Shown here: positions 1 through 7,972 of the stretch, piece by piece | Layout of the letters: each line of letters starts with the position of its first letter | Position numbering within the stretch: the stretch's first letter is position 1 | Assembly: GCF_030407765.1 (NCBI RefSeq) | Contig: NZ_JASDCU010000020.1 | Location: forward strand, 1-56,567 | Length of the DNA stretch: 56,567 nt | From: Microbacterium sp. APC 3901 | Lineage (GTDB): Bacteria; Actinomycetota; Actinomycetes; Actinomycetales; Microbacteriaceae | Reading direction: 5' to 3' | Made by a program: the position numbers and the translations under genes | The notes under the pieces: generated by a model | The model's input: the letters and a program-made list of their open reading frames with translations, nothing else | Database searches by the model: none | Told to the model about the DNA's origin: nothing

Positions 1-71
1 GGAGCGGACCATGTTTCGAGGGTAGGCGGTGGGTGCGACAGCCGCCCGCTGCTTGCTTGTGTGCGCCTCCG

Positions 72-136
72 AAGTCGATGTGCGCTTCCGAGGTCCGAAA
101 TCCCCGAGAACCGACTTCGCAGTCGCACGCGGACTC
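72..136. repeat. Imperfect 65-nt palindrome, left copy
   Basis: The two arms of this stretch are imperfect reverse complements, built around GTGCGCTTC on the left and a degenerate match (CAGTCGCAC, where a perfect partner would be GAAGCGCAC) on the right. A second copy of the same length lies at 1108-1172, and the two align as direct repeats over most of their length. Together they bracket the DUF559 gene. This copy is the more diverged of the two. It looks like a REP-like dispersed palindrome; a role as a transcription signal is also possible. Confidence 0.55.
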
Positions 137-254
137 AGTCACGGTACAGCGCATTGTTCCTGCACAGGCCAGCGTCCCTTCCCAGTGTCCACCGATCCCG
201 CGCACGATGTGCACGAGCGTCCCTGACGGCAGCGTCGATGCCGAGACTGAGCGG

Positions 255-1094
255 ATGAGAACCGTCGACGCGCTGATCCGTCTGCTCGCCGGTCGCGGTG
301 GTGTGGTGCGCAGCGTGGTCGTTACTGAGAGCGGCTTCTCACGCAGGGTCGTCGACAAGGCGGTGCGTGACGGCCTCATCACTCGACCCCGGCGCGGTTG
401 GCTCGCGACGAAGGATGCCGAGAAGACGGTGGTGACTGCTGCTCGGCTCGGCGTGGTTCTGACCTGCCGTACGCAGGCGGGGCTCCTCGGCCTCTGGGTG
501 CACGACTCCACAGGCGCGCCGCACTTCGCGGTTCCCCATAATGCGGCCGTGCGGATTCCGTTCGAGGCACGGGTGCATAGGGGGAAGCCGATCGTCCCCC
601 GGCATCCGGATGCGCTCGTTGACCCGATCGAGAATGTGCTCGCGTACGTGGCGGAGTGCGAGCCGTTCGAGCATGCGCTGGCGACGTGGGAGTCAGCGTT
701 GAACCGATCGCTGGTCACCCTCGAGGCGCTACGGGGGTACTCGTGGAAGCCGGCCGCTAGGACGATCCTCGACCACGCCGCCCCCTTCGCGGATGCGGGA
801 CTGGAGACCTATCTCCGCGTTCGCCTGCGGTGGCTGGGCATCGCCATCCGGGTGCAGATCTGGATCGCGGGCCACCGCGTCGACGGATTGATCGGCGATC
901 GACTCGTGATCCAGATCGACGGGTCACACCATGTCGGTGCGCAGCGCTCCGAAGACATCCGGCATGACGCCGAGCTGAGGCTCATGGGGTACCACGTGAT
1001 GCGTCTGTCGTATACACAGGTCATGTTCGACTGGCCCGCCGCGCAGGACCTGATCATGCGCGCAGTCGCCCAGGGGCTTCATCGCGCTGTCTGA
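255..1094 (+). CDS. DUF559 (Vsr-like) protein with winged-helix N-terminus
   Basis: This 279-aa protein starts at the ATG followed by RTVDALIRLLAGRGG. The open frame runs further upstream, but through the palindromic repeat, so the internal start is preferred. Residues 1-50 look like the winged-helix of AbiEi-type antitoxin-like proteins (an SRRVVDKAVRDGLI helix then RPRRGWL). The last 90 residues carry the DUF559 signature (an ETYLR helix, then VIQIDGSHH), a Vsr-like PD-(D/E)XK nuclease-type fold common in actinobacteria. Proteins of this design are abundant in Microbacteriaceae and their function is unknown. No toxin partner gene is adjacent. The flanking palindromes suggest a movable or repeat-associated gene. 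The domain assignment is from motif recognition only. Confidence 0.75.
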   Translation: MRTVDALIRLLAGRGGVVRSVVVTESGFSRRVVDKAVRDGLITRPRRGWLATKDAEKTVVTAARLGVVLTCRTQAGLLGLWVHDSTGAPHFAVPHNAAVRIPFEARVHRGKPIVPRHPDALVDPIENVLAYVAECEPFEHALATWESALNRSLVTLEALRGYSWKPAARTILDHAAPFADAGLETYLRVRLRWLGIAIRVQIWIAGHRVDGLIGDRLVIQIDGSHHVGAQRSEDIRHDAELRLMGYHVMRLSYTQVMFDWPAAQDLIMRAVAQGLHRAV

Positions 1095-1107
1095 CCGTGC
1101 GCGAGGC

Positions 1108-1172
1108 AAGTCCGTGTGCGCTTCGCAAGTCTGAATTCTCCGGAAGCGGACTTCGGAAGCGCACTCGGACTT
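1108..1172. repeat. Near-perfect 65-nt palindrome, right copy
   Basis: Arms of about 24 nt (AAGTCCGTGTGCGCTTC on the left, GAAGCGCACTCGGACTT on the right) pair with only two or three mismatches around a 17-nt centre. It lies directly after the DUF559 stop codon and before the ileS leader, so it could end transcription, but no T-run follows. It matches the left copy at 72-136 in length and layout. Confidence 0.65.
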
Positions 1173-1218
1173 CGGAGGCGCTCACGGACGTCGCGGGCGA
1201 GCACCGGTCTGCCGCGCG

Positions 1219-1455
1219 TACAATGGAGGCACGAGCATCGATCCGGACATCACCGGGGAGCTCTCGGAAGAACACTTCGGCAGGCCCAGTGCATGCGGGG
1301 GCAAGTAGAACCGAGCGGGGCAGGCCCGTCACAGCCGCAGTGAGAGTGGCTCCGCCGAGAGGCGCGGCACGCGAGGTGGTACCGCGGTCCCCCGGGATGA
1401 GATTCCGGACGGATCGTCCTCGCAGCAGCATCCGCCACGACTCCTGCGAGACGAC
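1219..1455 (+). promoter_or_regulatory. ileS T-box riboswitch (translational class)
   Basis: The leader has a TACAAT -10-like element at 1219-1224, an isoleucine specifier ATC at 1249-1251 inside the stem I region, and the highly conserved T-box GAGGTGGTACCGCGGT at 1373-1388. Just before the start codon, CTCGCAG (1419-1425) is perfectly complementary to CTGCGAG (1444-1450), which contains the GAG Shine-Dalgarno element 5 nt before the ileS ATG. This fits the actinobacterial ileS T-box, in which uncharged tRNA-Ile frees the ribosome binding site instead of preventing termination; no terminator U-run is visible. Specifier, T-box and sequestrator are seen directly; the tRNA response is known of the family. 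Confidence 0.9.
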
Positions 1456-4400
1456 ATGACCTACCCGCGTTCCTCCTTCGGCCCCGCCGCCGACCAGGCT
1501 GCCTCCGTCGCCCCGAGCCCTCGGTTCCCACAGATCGAGCGCGAAGTGCTCGACTTCTGGGAGACCGACCAGACCTTCCGCGCCTCGATCGAGCAGCGTG
1601 AGGGCGATGACGAGTGGGTGTTCTACGACGGCCCGCCGTTCGCCAACGGCCTGCCGCACTACGGGCACCTGCTCACCGGGTACGCCAAGGATGTGTTCCC
1701 ACGCTTCCAGACGATGATCGGCAAGAAGGTCGACCGGGTCTTCGGCTGGGACACGCACGGTCTGCCGGCCGAGCTCGAGGCCATGAAGCAGCTCGGCATC
1801 ACCGAGAAGAGCCAGATCGAAGAGATGGGCATCGACGTCTTCAACGCGAAGGCGAAGGATTCGGTGCTCAAGTACACGCACGAGTGGCAGGACTACGTCA
1901 CGCGTCAGGCTCGTTGGGTCGACTTCGAGCGCGGTTACAAGACGCTCGACCTCGGCTACATGGAGAGCGTGCTCTGGGCGTTCAAGACCCTCTTCGACAA
2001 GGGCCTCGCCTATGAGGGATACCGCGTGCTGCCGTACTGCTGGCGCGACGAGACCCCGCTGTCGGCGCACGAGCTGCGCATGGACGACGACGTCTACCAG
2101 AACCGTCAGGACCCGTCCGTCACCGTCACGTTCCCGCTGACCGGCGCCAAGGCGGAGGCCCTGGGACTCACCGCCGTGCGGGCACTGGCCTGGACGACCA
2201 CGCCCTGGACGCTTCCCACCAACCTCGCCCTCGCCGTGGGACCCGACATCGAGTACGTCGTGCTCCCCGCAGGTCCCGGAGGCGCGGCCGACGTGCATCA
2301 GATCGCGGGGACGACGGATGCGGCTGTCGAGGCGTCCTCCCACCGCTACCTCCTGGCCCGCGAACTTCTCGGCGGCTACGTCAAGGACCTCGGCTACGAG
2401 AACCTCGACGACGCGCTCGCCGCAGTCGACGCGACGGTGCGCGGTGCCGACCTGCAGGACGTCACGTACGACCGGCTCTTCGACTACTACGCCGACACCG
2501 AGGCCTACGGCACGGAGAACGCCTGGCGCATCCTCGTCGACGACTACGTCACGGTCAGCGACGGCACCGGCATCGTGCACCAGGCTCCGGCCTACGGTGA
2601 GGACGACCAGCGGGTCGCCGGTGCCGCCGGCATCCCGACGATCCTGTCGCTCGACGACGGCGGACGCTTCCTGTCGAACGTCACCGACGTCGCGGGCCAG
2701 CTGTGGATGGACGCGAACACTCCGCTCATCCGCCTGCTCCGCGGTGAAGGTCGACTGCTGCGCGAGCAGAGCTACGTGCACTCGTACCCGCACTGCTGGC
2801 GCTGCCGGAACCCTCTGATCTACAAGGCCGTGTCGAGCTGGTTCATCCGCGTCACGGACATCAAGGACGACCTGCTCGCGAACAACGAGCAGATCACCTG
2901 GGTGCCCGAGAACGTCAAGCACGGCCAGTTCGGCAAGTGGCTCGAGGGCGCGCGCGACTGGTCGATCAGCCGCAACCGCTACTGGGGCTCGCCGATCCCG
3001 ATCTGGAAGAGCGACGACCCCGAGTACCCGCGTGTGGACGCATACGGCTCTCTCGAGGAGATGGAGCGCGACTTCGGCACGCTGCCGCGCAACCCCGAGG
3101 GCGAGATCGACCTGCACCGCCCGTACATCGACGACCTCACGCGTCCGAACCCCGACGACCCGACCGGCGAGAGCACGATGCGCCGCATCGAGGACGTGTT
3201 CGACGTGTGGTTCGACTCGGGGTCGATGCCCTACGCGCAGGTGCACTACCCGTTCGAGAACCAGGAGTGGTTCGACACGCACGCTCCCGCCGACTTCATC
3301 GTCGAGTACATCGGGCAGACGCGTGGCTGGTTCTACGTCATGCACGTGCTGTCGACCGCACTCTTCGATCGTCCGGCCTTCACCGGAGTCAGCTGCCACG
3401 GAATCGTGCTGGGCAACGACGGATACAAGATGTCGAAGTCGCTGCGCAACTACCCGGATGTGTCCGAGGTGCTCGACCGTGACGGCTCCGACGCGATGCG
3501 CTGGTTCCTCATGTCGAGTTCGGTGCTGCGGGGTGGCAACCTCGCGGTCACGGAGGAGGGCATCCGTTCCGGCGTCCGTGAGTTCCTGCTCCCGCTGTGG
3601 AACTCGTGGTACTTCTTCGCGACGTACGCCAATGCGGCGAAGCCGGGGGGCTACGAGGCGACCTGGCGCACCGATTCGACCGACGTTCTCGACCGGTACA
3701 TCCTGGCCCGGCTCGGCGATCTCGTGCGCGACGTGCGGGCGGACCTCGAGGGACTCGATTCGACGACGGCATCCGCCCGTCTGCGCGACTTCGCCGAGGT
3801 GCTCACCAACTGGTACATCCGCCGCTCGCGCGACCGGTTCTGGGAGGGGTCGAACGCCGATGCCTTCGACACGCTCTACACCGTGCTCGAAACCCTGACG
3901 CGGGTGGCCGCTCCTCTTGTGCCGCTGATCAGCGAGCGCGTGTGGCAGGGCCTGACCGGCGGACGCAGCGTGCACCTGCAGGACTGGCCAGACGACACGG
4001 CGTTCCCCGCGGCCGACGAGATCCGTGATGCCATGGATGCCGTCCGCGAGCTGTCGAGCGTCGGCAACGCGCTGCGCAAGAAGGAGAAGCTGCGCGTGCG
4101 GCTGCCCCTCGCTCGCCTGACTGTCGTCTCGCCGCTGGCAGGGACGCTCGGCCAGTTCGAGGACATCCTGCGTGAGGAACTCAACGTCAAGTCGGTCGAG
4201 CTCGTCGAGGCGACCGAGACCACGGCCGCCGACTACGGAATCGATCACCGCCTGAGCGTCAACGCCCGCGCAGCAGGCCCGCGTCTGGGCAAGGACGTGC
4301 AGAAGGCCATCCAGGGCGCGAGGAACGGCGACTGGTCCGAGACCGACGGCGTCGTGACTGCCGGAGGCATCGCGCTGGAGCCCAGCGAGTACGACCTCGT

Positions 4401-4821
4401 GCTCGAGACCACCGGCCGCCCCGAGGGGGAGGCGCTCGCGATCGTGCCGTCAGGTGGGTTCGTGCTTCTCGACACGCAGACGACCCCCGAGCTCGAGGCC
4501 GAGGGACTCGCGCGCGACGCGATCCGCGTCGTGCAGGAGGCCCGCAAGAACGCCGACCTCGATGTGAGCGACCGCATCGTGCTCGCGCTCAACGTGAGCC
4601 CGGCCGACGCCGAGGCGCTGCAGGCGCATGCGGAGCTGATCGCCGGGGAGACCCTCGCGGTGGCGTTCGCGGTGCAGGCCACCGACGACATGGGCACTCT
4701 CGTGCAGGACGTCACCAACCCGGGGGACGGCGTCTTCCGCAGCGGGGCGACAGCGCTGGGCGCCGACAAGCGTCCGATCATCGTCACGATCGACGTCACG
4801 GTCAAGGAGCCCGTCGCGTGA
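1456..4821 (+). CDS. ileS: Isoleucyl-tRNA synthetase
   Basis: This 1121-aa class I aminoacyl-tRNA synthetase charges tRNA-Ile with isoleucine in the cytoplasm. The HIGH-type motif reads HYGH at residues 68-71 and KMSKS is at 658-662. Between them lies a full CP1 editing domain ([11 protein letters not shown]), and a [11 protein letters not shown] segment precedes the second half. The length suits the long actinobacterial/eukaryote-like IleS class. The gene follows its T-box leader. It is first in an operon with folC, which begins inside its last codons (GTGA overlap), DUF4233 and ndk. The antisense strand has a very long open frame here, an artefact of GC-rich codon use. Confidence 0.98.
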   Translation: MTYPRSSFGPAADQAASVAPSPRFPQIEREVLDFWETDQTFRASIEQREGDDEWVFYDGPPFANGLPHYGHLLTGYAKDVFPRFQTMIGKKVDRVFGWDTHGLPAELEAMKQLGITEKSQIEEMGIDVFNAKAKDSVLKYTHEWQDYVTRQARWVDFERGYKTLDLGYMESVLWAFKTLFDKGLAYEGYRVLPYCWRDETPLSAHELRMDDDVYQNRQDPSVTVTFPLTGAKAEALGLTAVRALAWTTTPWTLPTNLALAVGPDIEYVVLPAGPGGAADVHQIAGTTDAAVEASSHRYLLARELLGGYVKDLGYENLDDALAAVDATVRGADLQDVTYDRLFDYYADTEAYGTENAWRILVDDYVTVSDGTGIVHQAPAYGEDDQRVAGAAGIPTILSLDDGGRFLSNVTDVAGQLWMDANTPLIRLLRGEGRLLREQSYVHSYPHCWRCRNPLIYKAVSSWFIRVTDIKDDLLANNEQITWVPENVKHGQFGKWLEGARDWSISRNRYWGSPIPIWKSDDPEYPRVDAYGSLEEMERDFGTLPRNPEGEIDLHRPYIDDLTRPNPDDPTGESTMRRIEDVFDVWFDSGSMPYAQVHYPFENQEWFDTHAPADFIVEYIGQTRGWFYVMHVLSTALFDRPAFTGVSCHGIVLGNDGYKMSKSLRNYPDVSEVLDRDGSDAMRWFLMSSSVLRGGNLAVTEEGIRSGVREFLLPLWNSWYFFATYANAAKPGGYEATWRTDSTDVLDRYILARLGDLVRDVRADLEGLDSTTASARLRDFAEVLTNWYIRRSRDRFWEGSNADAFDTLYTVLETLTRVAAPLVPLISERVWQGLTGGRSVHLQDWPDDTAFPAADEIRDAMDAVRELSSVGNALRKKEKLRVRLPLARLTVVSPLAGTLGQFEDILREELNVKSVELVEATETTAADYGIDHRLSVNARAAGPRLGKDVQKAIQGARNGDWSETDGVVTAGGIALEPSEYDLVLETTGRPEGEALAIVPSGGFVLLDTQTTPELEAEGLARDAIRVVQEARKNADLDVSDRIVLALNVSPADAEALQAHAELIAGETLAVAFAVQATDDMGTLVQDVTNPGDGVFRSGATALGADKRPIIVTIDVTVKEPVA

Positions 4822-6170
4822 GCGCCCGCGACAAGGCCGACGCGGTCTACGACAAGCTGCTGAGCCGTGCGGGTGAGCGCTGGGTGCAGCCGCGCAAGGA
4901 GCGCACCGCGCGCATCCTCGCCTACCTCGACGACCCGCAGCGCACCTACCGCGTCGTGCACATCACCGGCACGAACGGGAAGACGTCGACCGCCCGGATG
5001 ATCGAGACGCTGCTGCGCGCCCACGGTCTGCGCACCGGCCTCTTCACCAGCCCGCACCTCGAGCGCTTCACTGAGCGCATCGTGATCGATGGCGAGCCGA
5101 TCGACGATGCAGCCGTCGTCGACGCCTGGAACGAGATCGAGCCCTTCGTCGAGATCGTCGATGCCGAGCTCGAGGCCGCGGGCGAAGAACCGCTCACGTT
5201 CTTCGAGCTGCTCACGGTGCTCGCCTTCGTGGCCGTGGCCGATGCTCCGGTGGACGTGCTCGTCCTCGAAGTGGGCATGGGCGGCGAGTGGGACTCGACC
5301 AACACGGCAGACGGCGATGTGGCGGTCTTCGCGCCCATCGACATCGACCACGCAGATCGTCTCGGCGGCACGATCGCGGCGATCGCGAAGGTCAAGGCGG
5401 GGATTATCAAGGAGGGCGCTGCCGTCGTCTCGGCGCAGCAACCTGCCGAGGCTGCCGAGGTGCTGCGTCGCGTCGCAGCGGAGAAGAACGCCACGATCGC
5501 TTTCGAGGGCGAGGAGTTCGGACTCGCCGACCAGAAGCTCGCCGTCGGCGGACAGCTGCTGACCATCCGCGGACTCGCCGGCGCCTACGTCGAGGAGTAC
5601 CTGCCGCAGTACGGAGCGCACCAGGGGCACAATGCGGCCCTCGCGGTCGCCGCCGTGGAATCGCTCATCGGAGGCGCTGAGCAGCCCATCGCCGCCGACA
5701 TCATCTCGGAGGGGCTCCAGGGGGCGACCTCGCCCGGACGCCTTCAGCTGCTGGGGATCGCTCCGACGGTGATCGTGGATGCCGCGCACAACCCGCACGG
5801 CGCCACGGCTCTCGTGCAGGCGATGGACGACAGCTTCGACTTCGACGAGTGGGGCGTCGTACTGGGTGTGCTCGCCGACAAGGACGCTGCCGGCATCGTC
5901 GCGAAGCTCGCACCCGCAGCGGCGCATGTGTTCGCCACGGCGCCGGAGTCCGACCGCGCGAGCGATGCGGACACCATCGCCGACCTCGTCGAGGCGACCG
6001 GACAGCGCGCGACCGTGCATCCGACCCTCGCCGAGGCAGCTGATGCCGCACGGGAGTGGGCGGCGTCCTCGGATCGCCGAGCCGTCGTGATCGCCGGGTC
6101 GGTCGTGCTCGCGGGAGAGGCGATCGCTCTCGCCGAAGAAGAGGACTGGAAGTCGGGGTGGCGCGCATGA
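4818..6170 (+). CDS. folC: Folylpolyglutamate synthase / dihydrofolate synthase
   Basis: A 450-aa Mur-ligase-family enzyme that adds glutamate to dihydropteroate and/or folates with ATP. Seen in the sequence: the P-loop [11 protein letters not shown] near residue 50, the folate-binding [13 protein letters not shown] segment, [25 protein letters not shown] and [12 protein letters not shown]. The GTG start overlaps the ileS stop by 4 nt (GTGA), pointing to translational coupling, and the stop overlaps the next ATG in the same way. Only this folC is present in the window; whether it has both activities cannot be told from motifs. Confidence 0.96.
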   Translation: MSARDKADAVYDKLLSRAGERWVQPRKERTARILAYLDDPQRTYRVVHITGTNGKTSTARMIETLLRAHGLRTGLFTSPHLERFTERIVIDGEPIDDAAVVDAWNEIEPFVEIVDAELEAAGEEPLTFFELLTVLAFVAVADAPVDVLVLEVGMGGEWDSTNTADGDVAVFAPIDIDHADRLGGTIAAIAKVKAGIIKEGAAVVSAQQPAEAAEVLRRVAAEKNATIAFEGEEFGLADQKLAVGGQLLTIRGLAGAYVEEYLPQYGAHQGHNAALAVAAVESLIGGAEQPIAADIISEGLQGATSPGRLQLLGIAPTVIVDAAHNPHGATALVQAMDDSFDFDEWGVVLGVLADKDAAGIVAKLAPAAAHVFATAPESDRASDADTIADLVEATGQRATVHPTLAEAADAAREWAASSDRRAVVIAGSVVLAGEAIALAEEEDWKSGWRA

Positions 6171-6580
6171 CCACCGCATCGGCGCCCGCCCGTCCGCCGC
6201 GTCCGCCGCGCACTCTGGTGCAGAAACTCGCGCCGGTCGTGCTCGGATTCGAATCGATCGTCGTCTTCCTCGCGGGCCTCACGGTCTTCGGCCTGAAGAC
6301 GCTGCCCGCCGGCATACCGCAGTGGTGGGGCATCGTCGGCGGGGCCGTCGTGGGACTCGCCTGCATCGCCGTCGCGGGGATGATCACGAAGCCCTGGGCG
6401 ATCACCGCAGGGTGGATCCTGCAGGTCGTCATCGCGCTGGCAGCTATCCTGGTGCCCGCGATCCTGCTCGTCGTCGTCGTTTTCGGCGGCATGTGGGGAT
6501 ATGCGACGATCATGGGGGCCCGATTGGACGCACGACGTCCTGACGGGCCCGCGACTCAGACTCAGACAGAGAGTGAATGA
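6167..6580 (+). CDS. DUF4233 membrane protein
   Basis: A 137-aa protein with a short Pro-rich cytoplasmic start and about four hydrophobic segments, the last ones being ILQVVIALAAILVPAILLVV and a following VFGGMWGYATIMG. It belongs to DUF4233, a family almost always found between folC and ndk in actinobacteria; its function is unknown. The ATG overlaps the folC stop (ATGA) and ndk starts just after its stop, so it sits in the ileS-folC-ndk operon. A longer upstream frame exists but lies inside folC. Confidence 0.88.
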   Translation: MTTASAPARPPRPPRTLVQKLAPVVLGFESIVVFLAGLTVFGLKTLPAGIPQWWGIVGGAVVGLACIAVAGMITKPWAITAGWILQVVIALAAILVPAILLVVVVFGGMWGYATIMGARLDARRPDGPATQTQTESE

Positions 6581-6581
6581 C

Positions 6582-6998
6582 ATGGCCACCGAAGAAACCC
6601 TCGTCCTCGTCAAGCCCGACGGTGTCGCCCGCGGCCTCACCGGCGCGATCCTGGCGCGCATCGAAGCGAAGGGATATTCCCTCGTCGACATCCGCCTGGT
6701 CGAGCCCGACCGCGACCTGCTCGCCGAGCACTATGCCGAGCACGAGGGCAAGCCGTTCTACGAGCCGCTCCTCGAGTTCATGCTCTCGGGCCCGTCCGTG
6801 GCGATCCGCCTCGCAGGCAACCGCGTCATCGAGGGCTTCCGGTCGCTCGCCGGCACGACGGATCCCACCACGGCAGCGCCCGGTACGATCCGTGGCGACT
6901 TCGGTCGCGACTGGGGCCTCAAGGTGCAGCAGAACCTCGTGCACGGCTCGGACAGCCCCGAGTCGGCCGCCCGCGAGCTCGGCATCTGGTTCGACTGA
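6582..6998 (+). CDS. ndk: Nucleoside diphosphate kinase
   Basis: This 138-aa enzyme passes phosphate from NTPs to NDPs through a phosphohistidine. The NDK pattern is clear: ETLVLVKPDGVARG at the start and the active-site loop NLVHGSDSPESAARE, with the catalytic His in HGSD. The start is the ATG next to the DUF4233 stop. It is the last gene of the ileS operon and is followed at once by a strong terminator. Confidence 0.97.
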   Translation: MATEETLVLVKPDGVARGLTGAILARIEAKGYSLVDIRLVEPDRDLLAEHYAEHEGKPFYEPLLEFMLSGPSVAIRLAGNRVIEGFRSLAGTTDPTTAAPGTIRGDFGRDWGLKVQQNLVHGSDSPESAARELGIWFD

Positions 6999-7009
6999 AC
7001 GATCCGCTC

Positions 7010-7053
7010 ACGACGAAGCCCGCCGCACGAGATCGTGCGGCGGGCTTCGTCGT
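7010..7053. terminator. Strong bidirectional terminator between ndk and VKOR gene
   Basis: A perfect 19-bp stem with a 6-nt loop (ACGACGAAGCCCGCCGCAC, loop GAGATC, then its complement) lies between the convergent ndk and VKOR genes. The symmetry means it can serve both strands. Confidence 0.9.
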
Positions 7054-7073
7054 CAGATCGACGGCCTGTCGGA

Positions 7074-7691
7074 TCAGAAGATGATGCGTGCCATCTCGCC
7101 GAGGAAGTCGAGACCCTGCAGCTGAGCCATCACGATGATGACGGCGTAGGCGAGGATGGTCGCCAGCGGTACCCAGACCATGAGCTTGTCCGCACGCTCT
7201 CGGGTCTTCTCATTCTTCGTGAACGTGCCGTTGCGTGTGAGGTGCAGCATCGTGGCGAAGAACGTCGGAATCGTGACAGCCCAGGTCACCATGCACCACG
7301 GGCACAGCACGCCGAGGTTCGATGCATACAGGCTCTGGCCGATCAGCCAGCACACGAGCCCGAACGCGAACGCGATGCCGGCGCCGAACGCCGCCCAGAA
7401 CCATCGGGGAAAGCGGGCTCCGGCGAGGATCGCGACGCCGATGACCAGCGGAGCCATCCACCCTGTCAGCCCGAGCAGCGGGTTGGGGAAGCCGAAGATC
7501 TCACCCTGCCACGAGCCCAGGTTCTTGCTGCACTGGATGAACGGGCTCACATCGCAGGCCAGGGCATCGGTCGGGTTCTCGAGAAGCACGAACTTCTCGA
7601 CCGTGAGCTGGAAGGCGGCGAACCAGCCGATGACGCTCGCGATGATCAACCACACGGCATAGACGACGGGGCGGGTGCGCTGCTCGCTCAT
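7074..7691 (-). CDS. Vitamin K epoxide reductase family (VKOR) membrane protein
   Basis: This 205-aa polytopic protein has the VKOR hallmarks: C46 and C54 in the loop leading to SPFIQCSKNLGSW, and the redox motif CPWC (C130, C133) in a transmembrane helix. Bacterial VKOR re-oxidises DsbA-like thioredoxins using quinone and so takes the place of DsbB in many actinobacteria. The protein has about five hydrophobic segments and no fused thioredoxin domain; no DsbA homologue is adjacent. It is transcribed away from rne and ends at the shared terminator. Confidence 0.93.
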   Translation of the reverse strand: MSEQRTRPVVYAVWLIIASVIGWFAAFQLTVEKFVLLENPTDALACDVSPFIQCSKNLGSWQGEIFGFPNPLLGLTGWMAPLVIGVAILAGARFPRWFWAAFGAGIAFAFGLVCWLIGQSLYASNLGVLCPWCMVTWAVTIPTFFATMLHLTRNGTFTKNEKTRERADKLMVWVPLATILAYAVIIVMAQLQGLDFLGEMARIIF

Positions 7692-7784
7692 GTGTGGATT
7701 CTCTCAGCGATCGCTATGGATCGGGCGTGAGCGCGCCGGAGAAAACGACTCGGAGTCCCGACGATGCCGCGAACCGGCGCACTT

Positions 7785-7799
7785 GGTGCGATAATGGCC
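7785..7799 (+). promoter_or_regulatory. Candidate extended -10 promoter for rne
   Basis: TGCGATAAT (GATAAT at 7790-7795, preceded by TGC) reads as an extended -10 element; no good -35 hexamer is seen upstream. It would give rne a leader of about 170 nt. Confidence 0.4.
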
Positions 7800-7904
7800 T
7801 GTGATGCATCGCTCGACCCCGTCGCAGTGGGCATCGACGCAGACTTCGGGGCCGTATGCCCCTCGTGATCAGAGCCATGGGCCGGTCGCACACCGAATGA
7901 GTTC

Positions 7905-7924
7905 GCGGCACCTGCGGGTGCCGC
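7905..7924 (+). promoter_or_regulatory. Hairpin in the rne leader
   Basis: GCGGCACC, loop TGCG, GGTGCCGC forms a perfect 8-bp stem about 50 nt before the rne start; a weaker GGGGC/GCCCC pair lies upstream. RNase E-type mRNAs are often autoregulated through structured leaders, so this is a candidate site; the role is inferred. Confidence 0.45.
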
Positions 7925-7972
7925 ATGAGAGTTAGCGGAACACGAAGTGTCCGCGCGAGGAGCAAGCCAGAG

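Noticed and set aside
1054..4248. A 1064-codon open frame antisense to ileS
   Set aside because: It has no recognisable domain and a composition expected from the complement of GC-rich codons; ileS on the other strand is certain.
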